Shown here one piece after another: positions 35,175 to 47,500 of a stretch of DNA of 64,000 nucleotides; the first letter of the stretch is position 1, and the number at the start of each line of letters is the position of its first letter. Origin of the DNA: Cryptomeria japonica (taxonomy: Eukaryota; Streptophyta; Pinopsida; Cupressales; Cupressaceae); NCBI RefSeq assembly GCF_030272615.1, contig NC_081413.1, positions 446,068,538 through 446,132,537 of the forward strand. Reading direction: 5' to 3'. A program made the position numbers and the translations under genes. The notes beneath the pieces were generated by a model that was not told the origin of the DNA, ran no database searches, and was given only the letters and a program-made list of their open reading frames with translations.

Positions 35175-35194
35175 TGGTGAACCCAACGTGAATC
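35175..35194 (+). other. Primer-binding site of element A (tRNA-Trp type)
   Basis: TGGTGAACCCAACGTGAATC is complementary to the 3' end of plant tRNA-Trp (expected TGGTGAACCCGACGTGAATC) with one mismatch. It sits 3 bp after the LTR. The tRNA sequence is from memory. Confidence 0.85.
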
Positions 35195-35324
35195 TATCAT
35201 TGCTTCCTCTTGCATTGCATTTGTTAGATCTAGATCTAGATTTAGTGTGTTTTCATTTCATTTTCATTAAAAAGAAAAAAAGAAAAAAAAAAGTGTGTTT
35301 CTTTGCATTGTGTGCAATTTCAAA

Positions 35325-38300
35325 ATGTCAGATTTTTATTTGCAAGATGTTCATATTTGTGATGATTATGAGTTAGATGAAGCTTTAGATGAGTTTTTGA
35401 AACCTAAAGATACCAAACCTTCATTTTACCAAAAACTCATAAACATTGTTACTATGCCATTTCATTGTGATGAGAAAGATAAGTCGAATGATTCCTCTCA
35501 AGGGTACATTCCTATCAGCTCTTCCACTAAATCTAGTAACATGGTTGTTTTCAATGATCTCCTCTATGAAGAGATATCTCCTTTTGAATCAAAAGATAAA
35601 CCTTTTAATAGATATTATCATGCTTTGTTGAATGATGCCCTTGATGCCTTTGTGTCCCCTAAAAAACACTCCCTTCAGGAGGATCCTTTTGTGCAAGAAG
35701 ATGACATTATCCCTACATTTCCTAGTGATGGCCTTTCTTTTTCCAACAAAATTCCCACTAGAGATGATGAATTAATGGTAAATGCTTACCCTTCTCCTAA
35801 ATTTGGTCTTACCCATAGGCATCCCTTAGAGAAATAAGATGAAATAATAAGCAATTTCCTTAACTCTCTCTCCCCTATTGAACATATTTTGAGGAAAGAG
35901 GATGATTTTAACACATCTATTGATGCTCTCCCTCATAAGGATGTAGAATTAATAAACAATGTTATCTCCTCTCCCAAAATTGACAACACTTCAAACATTC
36001 CTTTCAACAACCTCACTATTTGGGATGAACCATTAGAAGAAGGTATAGATTATTCTCTACCCCTAGCCAAAGGGGATGAAATCAAGATTGGAAACTCCCA
36101 TGATAGTTTCTCCCCTTCCTTGAATGTCAATTATTCTCCCTCTAAAAATAAAGCATCTCCCTCTCCCCAACTTGGTTCTACTCATAAAGATACCCTAGTT
36201 CAAGGTAAGATGGTTAACATCTCTTTCAAAGATCTCCCTCTCAAAAGTGAGACTTTAGAGAGTAATGTTGATCCTTCTCCTAGAGAGTTTATTCCCCATG
36301 TAGATCCTTTGATGATAGAGGATGATATGACCTTTCCTAGTATTACTCTTCCTACTAGAACATCAATGCCTATCCCTTGTCTCTCTCCTAAAATTGATTT
36401 GATCTGTGATAAGATTTTAGTGCAAGAGAAGACTATCAATAATTCTTCCAACACTTTTGTTCATTCCTCTAAACCATCCTCAATCAATTTGATACATGTG
36501 AATGAGACACCTAACAAACCTCTCTTCACTGTCCAAGGTGCTTCTCCTTCTCAAAATTCTCAACCTTTAAATAAGCCAATCTTAGTAGTTCAAGGTGGTT
36601 ATGGTAATGATTCTTTTTGCACGCCTAAGAAACCTATTATTACTGTGCAAGGAGGTTATTCTACTAAGAGCCCTTATGAGTATGCTAAGCAACTGACTAG
36701 AGAGAGTTATCATGCGGTTGCCCATACCTATAACACAAGAAACAATACGCAACCTAATCCTCCTCCAGTTATCCCCACTTTGCTTCCTCCTTCCCAACCT
36801 ATTCTTCCTCAAGCTCCTTGTATTTCACAAATTCTTAGTAAGGACTATGATCTCATAGAACAACTTAAAACTACCCCTGCTAAGATATCCCTTTGGGATT
36901 TGATCCAAACTTCTTCTGCTCATCATGGAATGTTACAAGATGCCTTGAAAGATTTGAATGTTCCTCCACCTAATACATCCAGTAATATAGTGTCTTTGGT
37001 TAACTCTATGATGAATCCTAAAGCTCAAATTGTGTTTACCCAAGATGAGTTGCCTACTAGTGAAATTCAACATCAATATGATCCCTTGATGATTGTGGTT
37101 ATCATAAATGACACTGCTATAAGACGAACACTGGTAGATAATGGCTCTGGCCTTAATGTGTGTAGCATTAATCTATTGCATAAGATGAATGTGGATACAT
37201 CCCTTATTGAGCCTGACTCTCATCCCATTTGAGGCTTTGATAATGTGGCTAAGTCTTCATTAGGTATTATCACCTTACCCATCACAGTGGGACCTGTTAC
37301 TTTGCCTACTCCTATCCATGTTATGTCGGGAAATATAACATACAACTTGTTATTAGGGAGACCTTGGATTCACAGTATGCAAGCTGTCCCCTCTACATTG
37401 CATAGACAAGTTAAATTTATTTATAACAATAAGACATATACCTTGATAGGTGATATTAATCTTCAAGCTTGTTTGCAAACATCTACTTCCAAAGGGAGTT
37501 CTTCTAAATCTTCCTCTTCTAGTGATGACTCTTTACCTATGGACAAATCATCATCCTCTGATAATCAAAATTCTTTGGATGAAGATTCTTCTCAACTTGA
37601 ATCCACACATGAAAAGGCTTTTGATCCTGAGAAGGTCCTCGCAGAGGATGATTGGGGATCTCTTGATTTTAATCCCACCTTTGTAGGTGAGTATAGGGTT
37701 CCTCCTAGAGAGCTTAAAGTTAAAAAGAAGGAAGAAACTAGAGATCAATCAGTCCTACCTGAACCTATGAACAATAATTTCGTGGCCGTTTCTCAAACTT
37801 CTTCTCCTCACACCTCTAATTATGAAGAGTTTGATTCTTTGTCTTATGAAAAACCACCTTCTCTTCCTGAAATGGCTGATCATTATGGTCGTCGTTTTCG
37901 CATTTTTGCTAAGCATGGGTATCACGGAAATGGTTGTGGTGCTCACGAACAAGGGATAAAGGTTCCTCTAGAGAATAATCTTCACAATTATGCCTTTGGA
38001 CTTGGCTATAATCCCTGCAAGCCCACCAAAGCATCTAAAAGACCATCTCTCAATGTGAATGCTATATTTAGTAGTGATGATGATCTCACTTCAACTAAAT
38101 CATCTTCTACTTCTATCAACTCTCATTCCCCTCATAAGGAAATCTTGGCAATGAACAAATCTCTTTATGAATCCCCTCAAATTTATAAATCCACTTATGA
38201 ATCTTTATCTCCTATTCATCATAAAGTCCTTTCCTCTAGGGATAAGGCTCTAATACATTACACTCATCCCTCTTCTAAGATTTCATGTGACTTTTCTTCT

Positions 38301-38402
38301 TCAATTTTTATCATTTTATACATGTTTTTGATCTCACTTATAGTTGAGCATTTAACATGTCATATTCAAATACCTCATTTAGTCTATCATGTCTTTAAAT
38401 AA
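35325..38402 (+). pseudogene. Element A protease/G-patch protein, two premature stops
   Basis: This is the counterpart of the intact ORF in B. The start ATG at 35,325 (MSDFYLQDV) matches that of B. TAA at 35,835-35,837 replaces a GAA codon and TGA at 37,230-37,232 replaces a CGA codon; otherwise the frame is open over 3,078 bp to the stop at 38,400. Length differences from B are all whole codons (12 codons in total). Domains are as in B: acidic Ser/Pro-rich N-terminus, RRTLVDNGSGLNV protease site near 37,115-37,155, LLLGRPWIH near 37,350, and G-patch-like KHGYHGNGCGAHEQGI near 37,910. It is dead as a full-length protein. Confidence 0.92.
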
Positions 38403-40086
38403 CATTAATGGCTATTATGTTGCTCATCATTATGTGACATTGGTAGCTCATTTACTGGGGGCTCATTGTCATTCATGATGGTACAATTTCAAGCGCAATC
38501 ATATTTTTTGAAGCAACATAATAGCCTAATTTTCTTGTTCCCATGGGGACAAGAATGATTTCATACATCTCTTCTTTTGCTTATGTCCAAATCTCTCCCT
38601 AGAAGATTGTGTAAGTCCTTCTCATTGTCCTTGGGAGGCAATGATCTTTCCTTATTTTTATCTAAGGATCCACTTTTTCCTATTTTGTGGATGGTGTGGA
38701 CTTTATTACTTGATGTTATGCCTTGTACGCATTTGTTGTTGTTTGTTCAAGGGTTCTCTCTTACAAGAGGTGTAAGTCCTTGACTACAACCTCTTTTGCA
38801 CTTGGTAAAATACATCCATAGCGAATTCACTCTCCTAATTGGGTTTAAAAGAGCATCATCCTTCATTAGGAATCACTTTCACCTCGCAAAAGAAGGAAGT
38901 ATTGCATTCTTATTCTCTTCTTTGTCTTATTCTAGAAGATGTTATATTTGTCTAAGAAAATTTCTCTCAGGGATAGGTGTCTTTTGTACAAATATCTCTT
39001 CTCCTCTAAGGATCTCCTTTACACATACTACAAGATATCCCTTTTCAACTATCTTATCCTTGCTTAAGGAGTGCAGAACTCTCTTGCTTGGATCTATGAC
39101 ATTGTTGCATTTTTGGGGTATCTTCTTGTGTGATGAAGGTAGGTATCCTTGCTCTACTTTTCTTATGACATAAACATGACACTTTTTGAGCGATGGGTCA
39201 TTCTCAGAACCAGAGCATAGACTCTTAGAGCGAGATGTCTCCATTTTTCTTTTATGCAAGGTGATTATTCTCGGAACCAGAGCACAAACTCTTAGAGAGA
39301 GATGTCACGCTTTTGTACTATACATATACAGGTTGTAGCATACTCGGGCATAGACTCCTATGAGGTGCTTCTAACCTCACTTACACACACATGCACGAGG
39401 TTGAGTGGAACTAGTGGCATAAGGCTAGACTTTCTCACTCTCCTCCCTTACATGGATCACCTAGACAGACTCTAGGGGCTAGTTTTCCATGTCCTTTTCC
39501 CATGGATCACCTAGACAAGATCTAGGGGTAAGAAGTCCATTTTTTTTCCCTCACTATTCTTCTCATGGATCACCAATGTGTGTATTCATGCTTTTCTCCT
39601 TTCTTTTCTTCTCTTTGCATTTTGTTTCCACTTACATCCTTCATCTTGTGTTAGAGAACTATCAAATCCTCACACTCTTTGTTGCATTGGAATTGAGATT
39701 TAGTCCTCTTTCTTACCAAATGATTCTCCATTAGTTTTTGATCTCATATCAAATCTTCTTGTGAGCACTTGTCATCAATATTCTTTAACAATTCGAAGTG
39801 GTAAACATGATACCCTGTTTCAACTCACTAAAATTAGCAAGCTGAAACAGGGGGGGGCATATAGCTACCCTTGAATTTTCATCACCTTCCTTAGTAAGCA
39901 TTAGGTGATTTTGTGATCTAACGTGTGTTTTGTAGGGTGCGGTTCCTAACTGTGTACTGCAGATACCACTAGGGGCTTCGTTCGACAGACTTATGGATAT
40001 ATCCTTTTTCAAATAATGTTTACTTTTTTGTACTTTAGCTTGCATATGCACGTAGTGTTCATATGACCGCTAAAGTGGGGGCTAAA
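38403..40086 (+). other. Non-coding 3' internal region of element A, with PPT
   Basis: About 1.7 kb between the ORF and the 3' LTR, also present in B. It holds the repeated phrases 'cagaaccagagca.agactc' (near 39,205 and 39,270) and 'catggatcacctagacag' (near 39,452, 39,502 and 39,563). It ends with the G-rich tract AAAGTGGGGGCTAAA (40,072-40,086) as PPT. A 125-codon plus-strand frame at 38,796-39,173 is shared with B but overlaps a similar frame on the other strand, so I do not call it a gene. Confidence 0.75.
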
Positions 40087-41750
40087 TGTAGCATCGTAAA
40101 TTGTACGCACTTGCTAGGGTGGTACAATTTCACACCTAGTTTAGCACCCGCCTTGGCGCATTTTGTATTTTGCATTGCATTTCCCCTTTAGCACTTAATT
40201 AATCAAATTAATTAGGTCTAAGGTTCTATTTCATCATCTTTCACATCATAAAGTTGGGCCCTTTCATTAAAGTGTGCCCTTTTCATTTTATTCCTCCTAT
40301 ACATCATTTAAACCCTAATTAGGTCCTATTTTGAACTTGGGGGCTTGATTCCGGGGGTCAAAACATCTTGAAATCACCTGTAACTTTGGGATTCTCTCTT
40401 AAATCATCATATCCGACGGCCCTGAAAATTTGGTGAAAAGTTGTCGGGACCATGGCGCCCGGAGTGCAACATGGTCCCGGACATTTTTCCCAAAATTTTA
40501 GGGGTGCGATCCAATCATAAAATAAATCTTAACCCCAAGAAATTGGCAGGAGATTCAATCTCTAAGTCGGCCTAAAGTTGAAATTAAGACCTAGGGTTTC
40601 ATACATAAGAGCTCTCTTTCTTCATTTGAAAGGATCCGAATTTTGGCTTTGGAGGACCTTCTATGAGCGAAAGAGCAGATCTTCGAAGACTTCAATAACA
40701 TTCAACATCCATCCATCAAGCATTCATCAATTTCATTCATTTAGGGCTTGGGAGACATTGAAGAACAATAGGAGATTACCGACTGAAGATTGGCTTGTAC
40801 TCCTCCCTTAAGGGTTGGGTATGATTTCATGTTGTTTTCATGTCTTTGCATAAGCTTCAATATATCCTTTATTCATGCTTTAGATCACTTTGCATCTTGA
40901 TTTAGAGCATTTACATTATCATTTACAAGCAATTAGGGTTTACTTTCTAGGTTGCTCTAGTTTACTTTCTTGCATTTAAGGACCTTGCACACACACTAGG
41001 TCCGCACACACAATACATTTTACAATACAACTTGGCTATTCGTGGAGGTGGAAATCACCGAAGTGGGGGTTTGACTAAGGCAAAACCCTATATAGCCGCC
41101 CACCACACCTTTTCAGATATAAGTGCAGGTTTCAGAATTCGGACGACGCCGCAAGTTACAGATCCGGGAGAAGCAGGCCGAGATAGCACTTTCCACCAAA
41201 TTGCAGAGCAAAAGACCAGGATAGGGGCATGGGGCACCCTGGTCCTACCAGGAAAGGGGCGCTGGGCGTCCTGGTCCCTAGGACAGGGGCGCTGGGCACC
41301 CTGGTCCTCCTGACAAAGAGCATTTTCAGCATTTTTGACAGCTTTTCCAAAGTGCAAAACAGCAGTTTCCGGAGCAGTTTCAGGGGCAGAATCAGGACAG
41401 TGGCACCCGCGCCCCCGTCCCAAACATTTTTAATCAGATTTTAACTCCGGGTATGCATTTGCATTCTTGCCTTGTCCTTGTGTTTATAGCTTTCCATTGT
41501 TTAAGTTCAATTCTGCAATCTTGTTATTAGTTCATACTTGCACTTTTGGGATTAGTATTTGAACTTGTATCATTTTATCTTTCAATTACAACAAAGGAAT
41601 AGAAATCCTAATAGGTAGCCCGTGGCTCTCTCTTCCACAAAAAGAAGTAGCCAATTGTGTGATACCTCTAGGCTCTTTCGTATTCCACAAATGTGTGATT
41701 GAAAGTGAGATTAGGGCATGTTTGCTTAGTGTCACTTTTTCCCCCACACA
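40087..41750 (+). repeat. Element A 3' LTR
   Basis: 1,664 bp, the same length as the 5' LTR, ending CCCCCACACA directly before TSD copy TATCC (41,751-41,755). Confidence 0.97.
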
Positions 41751-41755
41751 TATCC

Positions 41756-41880
41756 TATGCAGCCTTTAGATCATCTTCAAGTTTGATTTTTTTTAACTTT
41801 TCTATATCATAGTCTGAGAGAGCTGCTCCTAATTGCTTCATCAAGTTTTCTATTTCTACCGTTGTCAAGATCTTCCTCAA
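41756..41880 (-). pseudogene. Element C Gag-like protein, N-terminal piece
   Basis: The minus strand reads KILTTVEIENLMKQLGAALSD and then a Lys-rich helix, joining the piece at 33,502 once A is removed (one TAG at the junction). It starts about 30 bp from the PBS, leaving no room for a capsid domain. The corresponding G text is MALEDYDAERIKNLK. Confidence 0.8.
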
Positions 41881-41910
41881 GATGTTAGGCTTCTAAAAAT
41901 AGAGGACCAA

Positions 41911-41922
41911 GCTCTGATACCA
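41911..41922 (-). other. Primer-binding site of element C (initiator tRNA-Met type)
   Basis: The minus strand reads TGGTATCAGAGC, a perfect match to the usual copia PBS, 2 bp inside the LTR. Confidence 0.93.
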
Positions 41923-41924
41923 AT

Positions 41925-42724
41925 TGTTAGGATTCCCAAAGATACTGAGAGGGGGGGGTGAATCAGTATCTAACTAGTTATAAGATTTTACTAACTTAAA
42001 ACATGTAGAGCATATCAATACTATATACCAGTAAACAAGAAATAATGCAACAAACAAAGATAACAACAGCCTCATGAAAAACACACACAAACATAGTAGT
42101 TTAACGAGGAAACCCGGTGTGGGAAAAACCTCGGTGGGATTTGTGACCTACAATATTCACTTACTAGACAATAAGAGAATATTATTGCTACAAGAGGGGC
42201 CTACACATGCAGGAAGGCCAAGTGCCTAGACTTCACTACTTAATTACAAAATGGGAAGTCTCACTAACTTACAAAATGAATTATATAAATCCAATCTCTT
42301 GTACTGCTTCAAAATAGCATCTACTATGCCAGATCCAGTACCGGTTTATAGCTCTGCTTCATACATAAACCCTTAACCTATAATTTGCATAATAGGTCTA
42401 CCTTATTTTGCCTATATATTTTCCTTCCATCTATTACAAAATGTTTTACAATGATCTCTTATATATATGAGTCATTTTACAACTTGCCAAGCTGGCTTAC
42501 AATGATTTTACAATAATTGACAAAATATATTACAAACAAAATTCTTGTTGGCTTCTATGTCGGTATGCTTCCTATTACTATCGGTGGTCTTTGTGCTAGT
42601 GTAGAGTCTGTCTTTGCTGGTGCTGGTAAATTGTCTTGCTAGTGTCATAGGATTGTAAGGTTGCCATCAATGACAAAACCTTTAATCACCTACAATATCT
42701 CATTGGAGTGTGCATTTGCCAACA
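41925..42724 (-). repeat. Element C right (5') LTR
   Basis: This 800-bp LTR reads TGTTAGGATTCC…GCCAACA on the plus strand and is the partner of 28,001-28,799. TSD copy ATAGG follows at 42,725-42,729. Confidence 0.95.
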
Positions 42725-42756
42725 ATAGGTACCAAGTGGGTCTACCAGAACAAGAT
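42725..42756 (+). pseudogene. Element D RT region, 32-bp middle piece
   Basis: This short island between elements C and B encodes IGTKWVYQNK, exactly the text needed to bridge the D pieces at 27,961-28,000 and from 51,254. Its last five bases, AAGAT (42,752-42,756), are the left TSD of element B. Confidence 0.92.
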
Positions 42757-43276
42757 TGTAGCATCGTAAATTGTACGCACTTGCTAGGGTGGTACAATTT
42801 CACACCTAGTTTAGCACCTGCCTTGGCGCATTTTGCATTTTGCATTGCATTTCCCCTTTAGCACTTAATTAATTAAATTAATTAGGTCTAAGGTTCTATT
42901 TCATCATCTTCCACATCATAAAGTTGGTCCCTTTCATTAAAGTGTGCCCCTTTCATTTTATTCTTCCAATACATCATTTAATCAAAAACCCTAATTAGGT
43001 CCTATTTTGAACTTGGGGGCTTGATTTCGGGGGTCAAAACATCTCGAAATCAGCTGTAACTTCGGGATTCTCTCTAAAATCATCATATCCGACGGCCCTG
43101 AAAATTTGGTGAAAAGTTATCGGGACCATGGCGCCCGGCGTGCACATGGTCCCGGACATTTTTCTCAAAATTTTAGGAGCACGACCCAATCATAAAATAA
43201 AGCTTAACCCTAAGAAATTGGTGGGAGATTCAATCTCTAGGTCAGCCAAAAGTTGGAATTAAGACGTAGGGTTTCA

Positions 43277-43284
43277 TATATAAG
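43277..43284 (+). promoter_or_regulatory. TATA box of element B 5' LTR
   Basis: TATATAAG is followed by 'agctctctttcttc'. It is kept in the 3' LTR at 50,104-50,110 but reads TACATAAG in both element A LTRs. It lies about 520 bp into the LTR, which fits a U3 promoter. Confidence 0.6.
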
Positions 43285-43893
43285 AGCTCTCTTTCTTCAT
43301 TTGAAAGGAGGGGAATTTTGGCTTGGGAGGACCTTCTATGCAGCGAAAGAGCAGATCTTGGAAGACTTAAATAACATTCAACATCCATCCATCAAGCATT
43401 CATCAATTTCATTCATTTAGGGCTTGGGAGACATTGAAGAACAATAGGAGATTACCGACTGAAGATTGGCTTGTACTCCTCCCTTAAGGGTTGGGTATGA
43501 TTTCATGTTGTTTTCATGTCTTTGCATAAGCTTCAATATATCCTTTATTCATGCTTTAGATCACTTTGCATCTTGATTTAGAGCATTTACATTATCATTT
43601 ACAAGCAATTAGGGTTTACTTTCTAGGTTGCTCTAGTTTGCTTTCTTGCATTTAAGGACCTTGCACACACACTAGGTCTGCACACACAATACATTTTACA
43701 ATACAACTTGGCTATTCGTGGAGGTGGAAATCATCAAAGCGGGGGTTTGACTAAGGCAAAACCCTATATAGCTGCCCACCACACCTTTTCAGATATAAGA
43801 GCAGGTTTCAGAATTCGGACGACGCCGCAAGTTACAGATCTGGGAGAAGCAGGCCGAGATAGCACTTTCCACCAAATTGCAGAGAAAAAGACT

Positions 43894-43990
43894 AGGACAG
43901 GGGCGTGGGGCACCCTGGTCCTGCCAGGACAAGGGAGCTGGGCATCCTGGTCCCTGGGACAGGGGCGCTGGGTGCCCTGGTCCTCCTGAC
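43894..43990 (+). repeat. GC-rich tandem repeat in element B 5' LTR
   Basis: Three imperfect 30-bp units, as in element A. Being downstream of the TATA box, the block should be in the RNA, where its inverted 'gggcaccctggtcc…ccaggac' segments could fold. Confidence 0.85.
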
Positions 43991-44428
43991 AAAGAGCATT
44001 TTCAGCATTTTTGACAGCTTTTCCAAAGTGCAAAACAGCAGTTTCCGGAGCAGTTTCAGGGGCAGAATCAGGACAGTGGCGCCCGCGCCCCTGTCCCAAA
44101 CATTTTCAGTCAAATTTTAACTTCGGGTACGCATTTACATTCTTGTCTTGTCCTTGTGTTTACAACTTTCCATTGTTTAAGTTCAATTCTGCAATCTTGT
44201 TATTAGTTCATACTTGCACTTTGGGGTTAGGGATTGAACTTACATCATTTCATCTTTCAATTGCAACAAAGGAATAGAAATCCTAATAGGTAGCCCGTGG
44301 CTCTCTCTTCCACAAGAAGAAGTAGCCAATTGTGTGATACCTCTAGGCTCTTTCATATTCCACAAGTGTGTGGTTGAAAGTGAGATTAGGGCATGTTGAC
44401 CTAGTCTCGCTTTTTCCCCTACACATTT

Positions 44429-44448
44429 TGGTGAACCCGACATGAATC
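44429..44448 (+). other. Primer-binding site of element B (tRNA-Trp type)
   Basis: TGGTGAACCCGACATGAATC has one mismatch, at a different position from the one in A, against the expected tRNA-Trp complement. The A/B consensus is therefore a perfect match. Confidence 0.9.
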
Positions 44449-44590
44449 TATCATTGCTTCCTCTTGCATTGCATTTTTTAGATCTAGATCTAGATTTATT
44501 GTGTTTTCATTTCATTTTCATTAAAAAGAAAAAAAAAAAAAAGAGGTGTTTTTCTTTGCATTGTGTGTTTAAATTTTATGCAATTTCAAA

Positions 44591-47500
44591 ATGTCAGATT
44601 TTTATTTGCAAGATATTCATATTTGTGATGATTATGAGTTAGACGAAGCTTTAGATGAATTTTTGAAACCTAAATATACCAAACCTTCATTTTACCAAAA
44701 ACTCATAAACATTGTTACTATGCCATTTCGTTGTGATGAGAAAGATAAGTCGAATGATTCCTCTCAAGGGTACATTCCTATCAGCTCTTCCACTAAATCT
44801 AGTAACATGGTTGTTTTCAATGATCCCCTCTATGAAGAGATATCTCCTTTTGAATCAAAAGATAAACCTTTTAATAGATATGATCATGCTTTGTTGAATG
44901 ATGCCCTTGATGCCTTTGTGTCTCCTAAAAAACACTCCCTTCATGAGGATCCTTTTGTGCAAGAAGATGACATTATCCCTACATTTCCTAGTGATGGCCT
45001 TTCCTTTTCCAACAAAATTCCCACTAGAGATGATGAATTTATGATAAATGCTTACCCTTCTCCTAAAGTTGGTCTTACCCATAAGCATCCCTTAGAGAAA
45101 GAAGATGAAATAATAAGCAATTTCCTTAATTCTCTCTCCCCTAAAGATCATATTGAACATGTTTTGAGGAAAGAGGATGAGTTTAACACATCTATTGATG
45201 CTCTCCCTCCTAAGGATGAGGAATTAATAAACAATGTTATCTCCTCTCCCGAAATTGACAACACTTCAAACATTCCTTTCAACAACCTCACTATTTGGGA
45301 TGAACCATTAGAAGAAGGTATAGATTATTCTCTACCCCTAGCCAAAGGGGATGAAATCAAGATTGGAAACTCCCTTGATAGTTTCTCTCCTTCCTTGAAT
45401 CTCAATCATTCTCCCTCTAAAAATATAGCATCTCCCTCTCCTCAACTTGGTTCTACTCATAAGGAAACCCTAGTTCAAAACAAGATGGTTAACATCTCTT
45501 TCAAAGATCTCCATCTCAAAAGTGAGACTTTAGAGAGTAATGTTGATCCTTCTCCTAGAGAGTTTATTCCCCATGTAGATCCTTTGATGATAGAGGATGA
45601 TATGACCTTTCCTAGTATTACTCTTCCTACTGGAACATCAATGCCTACCCCTGGTCTCTCTCCTAAAATTGATTTAATCTGTGATAAGATTTTAGTGCAA
45701 GAGAAGACTATCAATAATTTTTCCAATACTTTTGTTCATTCCTCTAAACCATCCTTAATCAATTTGATACATGTGAATGAAACACCTAACAAACCTCTCT
45801 TCACTGTCCAAGGTGCTTGTCCTTCTCAAAATTCTCAACCTTTAAATAAGCCTATCTTAGTGGTTCAAGGCGGTTATGCTAATGATTCTTTTTGCACTCC
45901 TAAGAAACCTATTATTACTGTGCAAGGAGGTTATTCTACTAAGAGCCCTGATGAGTATGCTAAGCAAATGACTAGAGAGAGTTATCATGCGGTTGCCCAT
46001 ACCTATAACACAAGAAACAATAGGCAACCTAATCCTCCTCCAGTTATCCCAACTTCACTTCCACCCTCCCAACCTATTCTTCCTCAAGCTCCTCGTATTT
46101 CACAAGTTCTTGGTAAGGAATATGATCTCATAGAACAACTTAAAACTACCCCTGCTAAGATATCCCTTTGGGATTTGATCCAAACTTCTTCCGCTCATCA
46201 TGGAATGTTACAAGATGCCTTGAAAGATTTGAATGTTCCTCCACCTAATACATCTAGTAATATAGTGTCTTTGGTTAACTCTATGATGAATCCTAAAGCT
46301 CAAATTGTGTTTACTCAAGATGAGTTGCCTACTAGTGAAATTCAACATCAATATGATCCCTTGATGATTGTGGTTATCATAAATGACACTGCTATAAGAC
46401 GAACACTGGTAGATAATGGCTCTGGCCTTAATGTATGTAGCATTAATCTATTGCATAAGATGAATGTGGATACATCTCTTATTGAGCTTGACTCTCGTCC
46501 CATTCGAGGCTTTGATAATGTGGCTAAGTCTTCATTAGGTATTATCACCTTACCCATCACAGTGGGACCTGTTACTTTGCCTACTCCTATCCATGTTATG
46601 TCGGGAAATCTAACATACAACTTGTTATTAGGGAGACCTTGGATTCACAGTATGCAAGCTGTCCCCTCTACATTGCATAAACAAGTTAAATTTATTTACA
46701 ACAATAAGACATATACCTTGATAGGTGATAATAATTTTCAAGCTTGTTTACAAACATCTACTTCCAAAGGGAGTTCTTCTAAGCCTTCCTCTTCTAGCGA
46801 TGACTTGTTAAACAAGATACCTATGGATGGATCATCACCCTCTAATAATCAAAATTCTTTGGATGAGTCTGAAGTTCCTGAAGAAGATTCTTCTCAACTT
46901 GAATCTACACATGAAAAGGCTTTTGATGCTGAGATGGTTCTCGCAGAAGATGATTGGGGATCTCTTGATTTCACTCCCACCTTCGTAGGTGAGTATAGGG
47001 TTCCTCCTAGAGAGCTTAAAGTTAAAAAGAAGGAAGAAACTAGAGATCAATTAGTCTTACCTAAACCTATGAGTAATAATTTTATGGCTTCTTCTCAAAC
47101 TTCTTCTCCTCACACTTCTAATTCTGAAGAGTTTGATTCTTTGTCTTATGAAAAACCGCCTTCTCTTTCTGAAATGGCTGATCATTATGGTCGTGGTTTT
47201 CGCATTTTTGCTAAGCATGGGTATCATGGAAATGGTTGTGGCGCTCACGAACAAGGGATAAAGGTTCCTCTAGAGAATAATCTTCACAATTATGCCTTTG
47301 GACTTGGCTATAATCCCTGCAAGCCCACCAAAGCATCTAAAAGACCATCTCTCAGTGCGAATGCTATATTTAGTAGTGATGATGATCTCACTTCAACTAA
47401 ATCATCTTCTACTTCTATCAACTCTCATTCCCCTCATAAGGAAATCTTGGCGATGAACAAATCTCTTTATGACTCCCCTCAAATTTCTAAATCCACTTAT

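Larger units (their letters stand above)
33508..41750 (+). mobile_element. Element A: non-autonomous gypsy (Tat-like) retrotransposon inside C
   Basis: The 8,243-bp element has equal-length LTRs, a tRNA-Trp-type PBS, one protease/G-patch ORF (two stops), about 1.7 kb of non-coding 3' sequence, a PPT and a perfect 5-bp TSD. It is a sister of element B and, like B, has no RT, RNase H or integrase. Strand is opposite to its host C and the same as D. Confidence 0.97.
28001..42724 (-). mobile_element. Element C: non-autonomous copia-type retrotransposon inside D
   Basis: On the minus strand: 5' LTR (42,724 to 41,925), PBS, Gag-like ORF with coiled coil and four knuckles (split by element A), ORF2, PPT, 3' LTR (28,799 to 28,001). 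Without A it is about 6.5 kb. It lacks protease, integrase, RT and RNase H. It lies in D with a 5-bp TSD. Element G is a second, more diverged member with the same layout. Confidence 0.93.
42757..44425 (+). repeat. Element B 5' LTR
   Basis: 1,669 bp, TGTAGCATCG…CCCTACACA. The partner is 49,584-51,253. It contains a TATA box and the GC-rich tandem block at 43,894-43,990. It differs from the A LTRs by a few indels such as 'aatcaaaaaccctaattagg'. Confidence 0.97.

Noticed and set aside
35175-35194. tRNA-Trp gene fragment
   Set aside because: Only the 20 bases complementary to the tRNA 3' end are present, directly after the LTR; this is a PBS, not a tRNA gene.
38796-39173. 125-codon plus-strand ORF shared by A and B (also 48,291-48,668)
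   Set aside because: An antisense 105-codon frame (38,942-39,259; 48,437-48,754) is conserved equally. Both are explained by recent common ancestry, and no domain is visible.
40310-40330. Telomere-like 'aaccctaatt' text in LTRs
   Set aside because: It is a single unit without tandem (TTTAGGG)n repetition.
41032-41313. 93-codon ORF repeated in LTRs of A and B
   Set aside because: It spans the GC-rich tandem block within the LTR. Frames differ among the four copies and it starts inside U3/R; more likely a by-product of the repeat.
45475-47254. Antisense ORFs opposite the B protein gene
   Set aside because: They are short, lack domains, and follow from the codon composition of the intact plus-strand ORF.
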